Source: an uncultured Clostridia bacterium (GTDB lineage: Bacteria > Bacillota > Clostridia > Oscillospirales > CAG-272). Taken from it: a stretch of 7,324 nucleotides of DNA. The translations under genes and the position numbers were made by a program. This document shows positions 6,718 through 7,324 of this stretch, in pieces (the stretch's first letter is position 1; each line of letters opens with the position of its first letter). The DNA is taken from assembly GCA_947624945.1 (NCBI GenBank), contig CANQMJ010000123.1:1-7324 (forward strand), written 5' to 3'. The notes under the pieces are model-generated. The model was not told where the DNA came from, did not search any database, and was given only the letters and a program-made list of their open reading frames with translations.

Positions 6718-7324
6718 ATGGATAACAAAATGTTCGACCTTAGCGGCAGAGTCGCGCTCGTCACGGGCGCCGCATACGGCATCGGCTTCGCCATCGCGGA
6801 GGCGCTCGCCGAAGCGGGCGCGAAAATAGCGTTCAACTGCCGCTCGCAGGCACATCTCGACGCGGCTCTCGCCGACTATGAAAAGCTCGGCATCGACGCC
6901 AAAGGCTACATTTGCGACGTCACCGACGAAAAAGCGGCGGCGGCGATGGTAGCCGATATCGAGAAAACGCTCGGCAAAATAGACATTCTCGTCAACAACG
7001 CGGGCATAATCAAGCGCATACCGATGCACGAGATGGCGGTCGAGGAATTCAGGCAGGTCGTCGACATCGACCTTGTCGCGCCATACATCATGGCGAAGGC
7101 GGTACTCCCGTCGATGATGGAGCGCGGACGCGGCAAGATCATCAACGTCTGCTCGATGATGAGCGAGCTCGGCCGCGAGACGGTGTCCGCGTACGCGTCC
7201 GCGAAGGGCGGACTCAAGATGCTGACGCGCAACATCGCGTCCGAATACGGCAAATACGGCATACAGTGCAACGGCATCGGTCCCGGCTACATCGCGACGC
7301 CGCAGACGGCGCCGCTCCGCGAGC
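6718..7324 (+). CDS. Short-chain dehydrogenase, gluconate 5-dehydrogenase-like (3' end cut)
   Basis: This is a classical SDR oxidoreductase, probably acting on gluconate/5-ketogluconate or a related sugar acid with NAD(P)H in the cytosol. The 202 visible residues show the Rossmann signature TGAAYGIG (16-23), the D-V pair at 67-68, NNAG (93-96), catalytic S146 in the strand INVCSMMSELGRETVSAYAS, and YASAK with Y159 and K163. GPGYIATPQTAPLRE (188-202) is the stretch I associate with gluconate 5-dehydrogenases and the related 2-deoxy-gluconate 3-dehydrogenases (KduD). The residue where many SDRs carry the fourth catalytic Asn (I-D-x-D-L, residue 118) appears to be Asp. The last 60 or so residues are outside the window. 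The ATG at 6718 has a moderate ribosome site. The gene is divergent from the heat-shock operon, with its own promoter and no evident functional link. Substrate is inferred from similarity only. Confidence 0.88.
   Translation, partial: MDNKMFDLSGRVALVTGAAYGIGFAIAEALAEAGAKIAFNCRSQAHLDAALADYEKLGIDAKGYICDVTDEKAAAAMVADIEKTLGKIDILVNNAGIIKRIPMHEMAVEEFRQVVDIDLVAPYIMAKAVLPSMMERGRGKIINVCSMMSELGRETVSAYASAKGGLKMLTRNIASEYGKYGIQCNGIGPGYIATPQTAPLRE

Noticed and set aside
6301..7029. 242-codon minus-strand frame across repeat copy B and the dehydrogenase 5' end
   Set aside because: It crosses the 6314 hairpin, the repeat, the dehydrogenase promoter and its coding start on the other strand; not a credible gene.

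Overview
The window carries a Firmicutes-type heat-shock operon on the minus strand. In transcription order it reads hrcA (repressor), grpE (nucleotide exchange factor), dnaK (Hsp70), dnaJ (Hsp40), and the 5' end of prmA (ribosomal protein L11 methyltransferase), which runs off the left edge. On the right, a divergent plus-strand gene encodes a short-chain dehydrogenase close to gluconate 5-dehydrogenases and runs off the right edge. The gene order, a perfect CIRCE operator and a DnaK that lacks the insert typical of Gram-negative DnaKs point to a Clostridia-like Firmicute. The GC-rich codon choice and the style of the intergenic hairpins suggest a gut-type Oscillospirales or a relative; that is inference, not proof.

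Layout: prmA 5' end (1-227); a 323-base gap holding hairpins and a partial repeat copy (228-550); dnaJ (551-1702); a gap with a perfect palindrome (1703-1818); dnaK (1819-3690); a gap with a long hairpin (3691-3864); grpE (3865-4521); hrcA (4558-5688); CIRCE with a sigmaA-type promoter (5714-5779); a non-coding stretch of about 940 bases (5780-6717) with two inverted copies of a dispersed repeat, a consensus leftward promoter, a long hairpin and the promoter of the dehydrogenase; then the dehydrogenase (6718 onward).

How the genes work together: HrcA binds CIRCE at the transcription start and represses the operon until heat or misfolded protein draws off GroEL. GrpE, DnaK and DnaJ form the Hsp70 folding cycle. 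PrmA commonly follows dnaJ in Firmicutes. The coding part is ordinary. The unusual content is between genes: a family of perfect hairpins, different in sequence but all fully paired, lies just upstream of the start codons of dnaK, dnaJ and prmA and again near 6314. A separate repeat of roughly 150 bases occurs twice in opposite orientations and once as a fragment. A second, near-ideal promoter lies about 370 bases upstream of the CIRCE promoter and would transcribe one repeat copy. I found no CRISPR array, tRNA, rRNA or transposase gene, and nothing that clearly amounts to a new defence or metabolic system.
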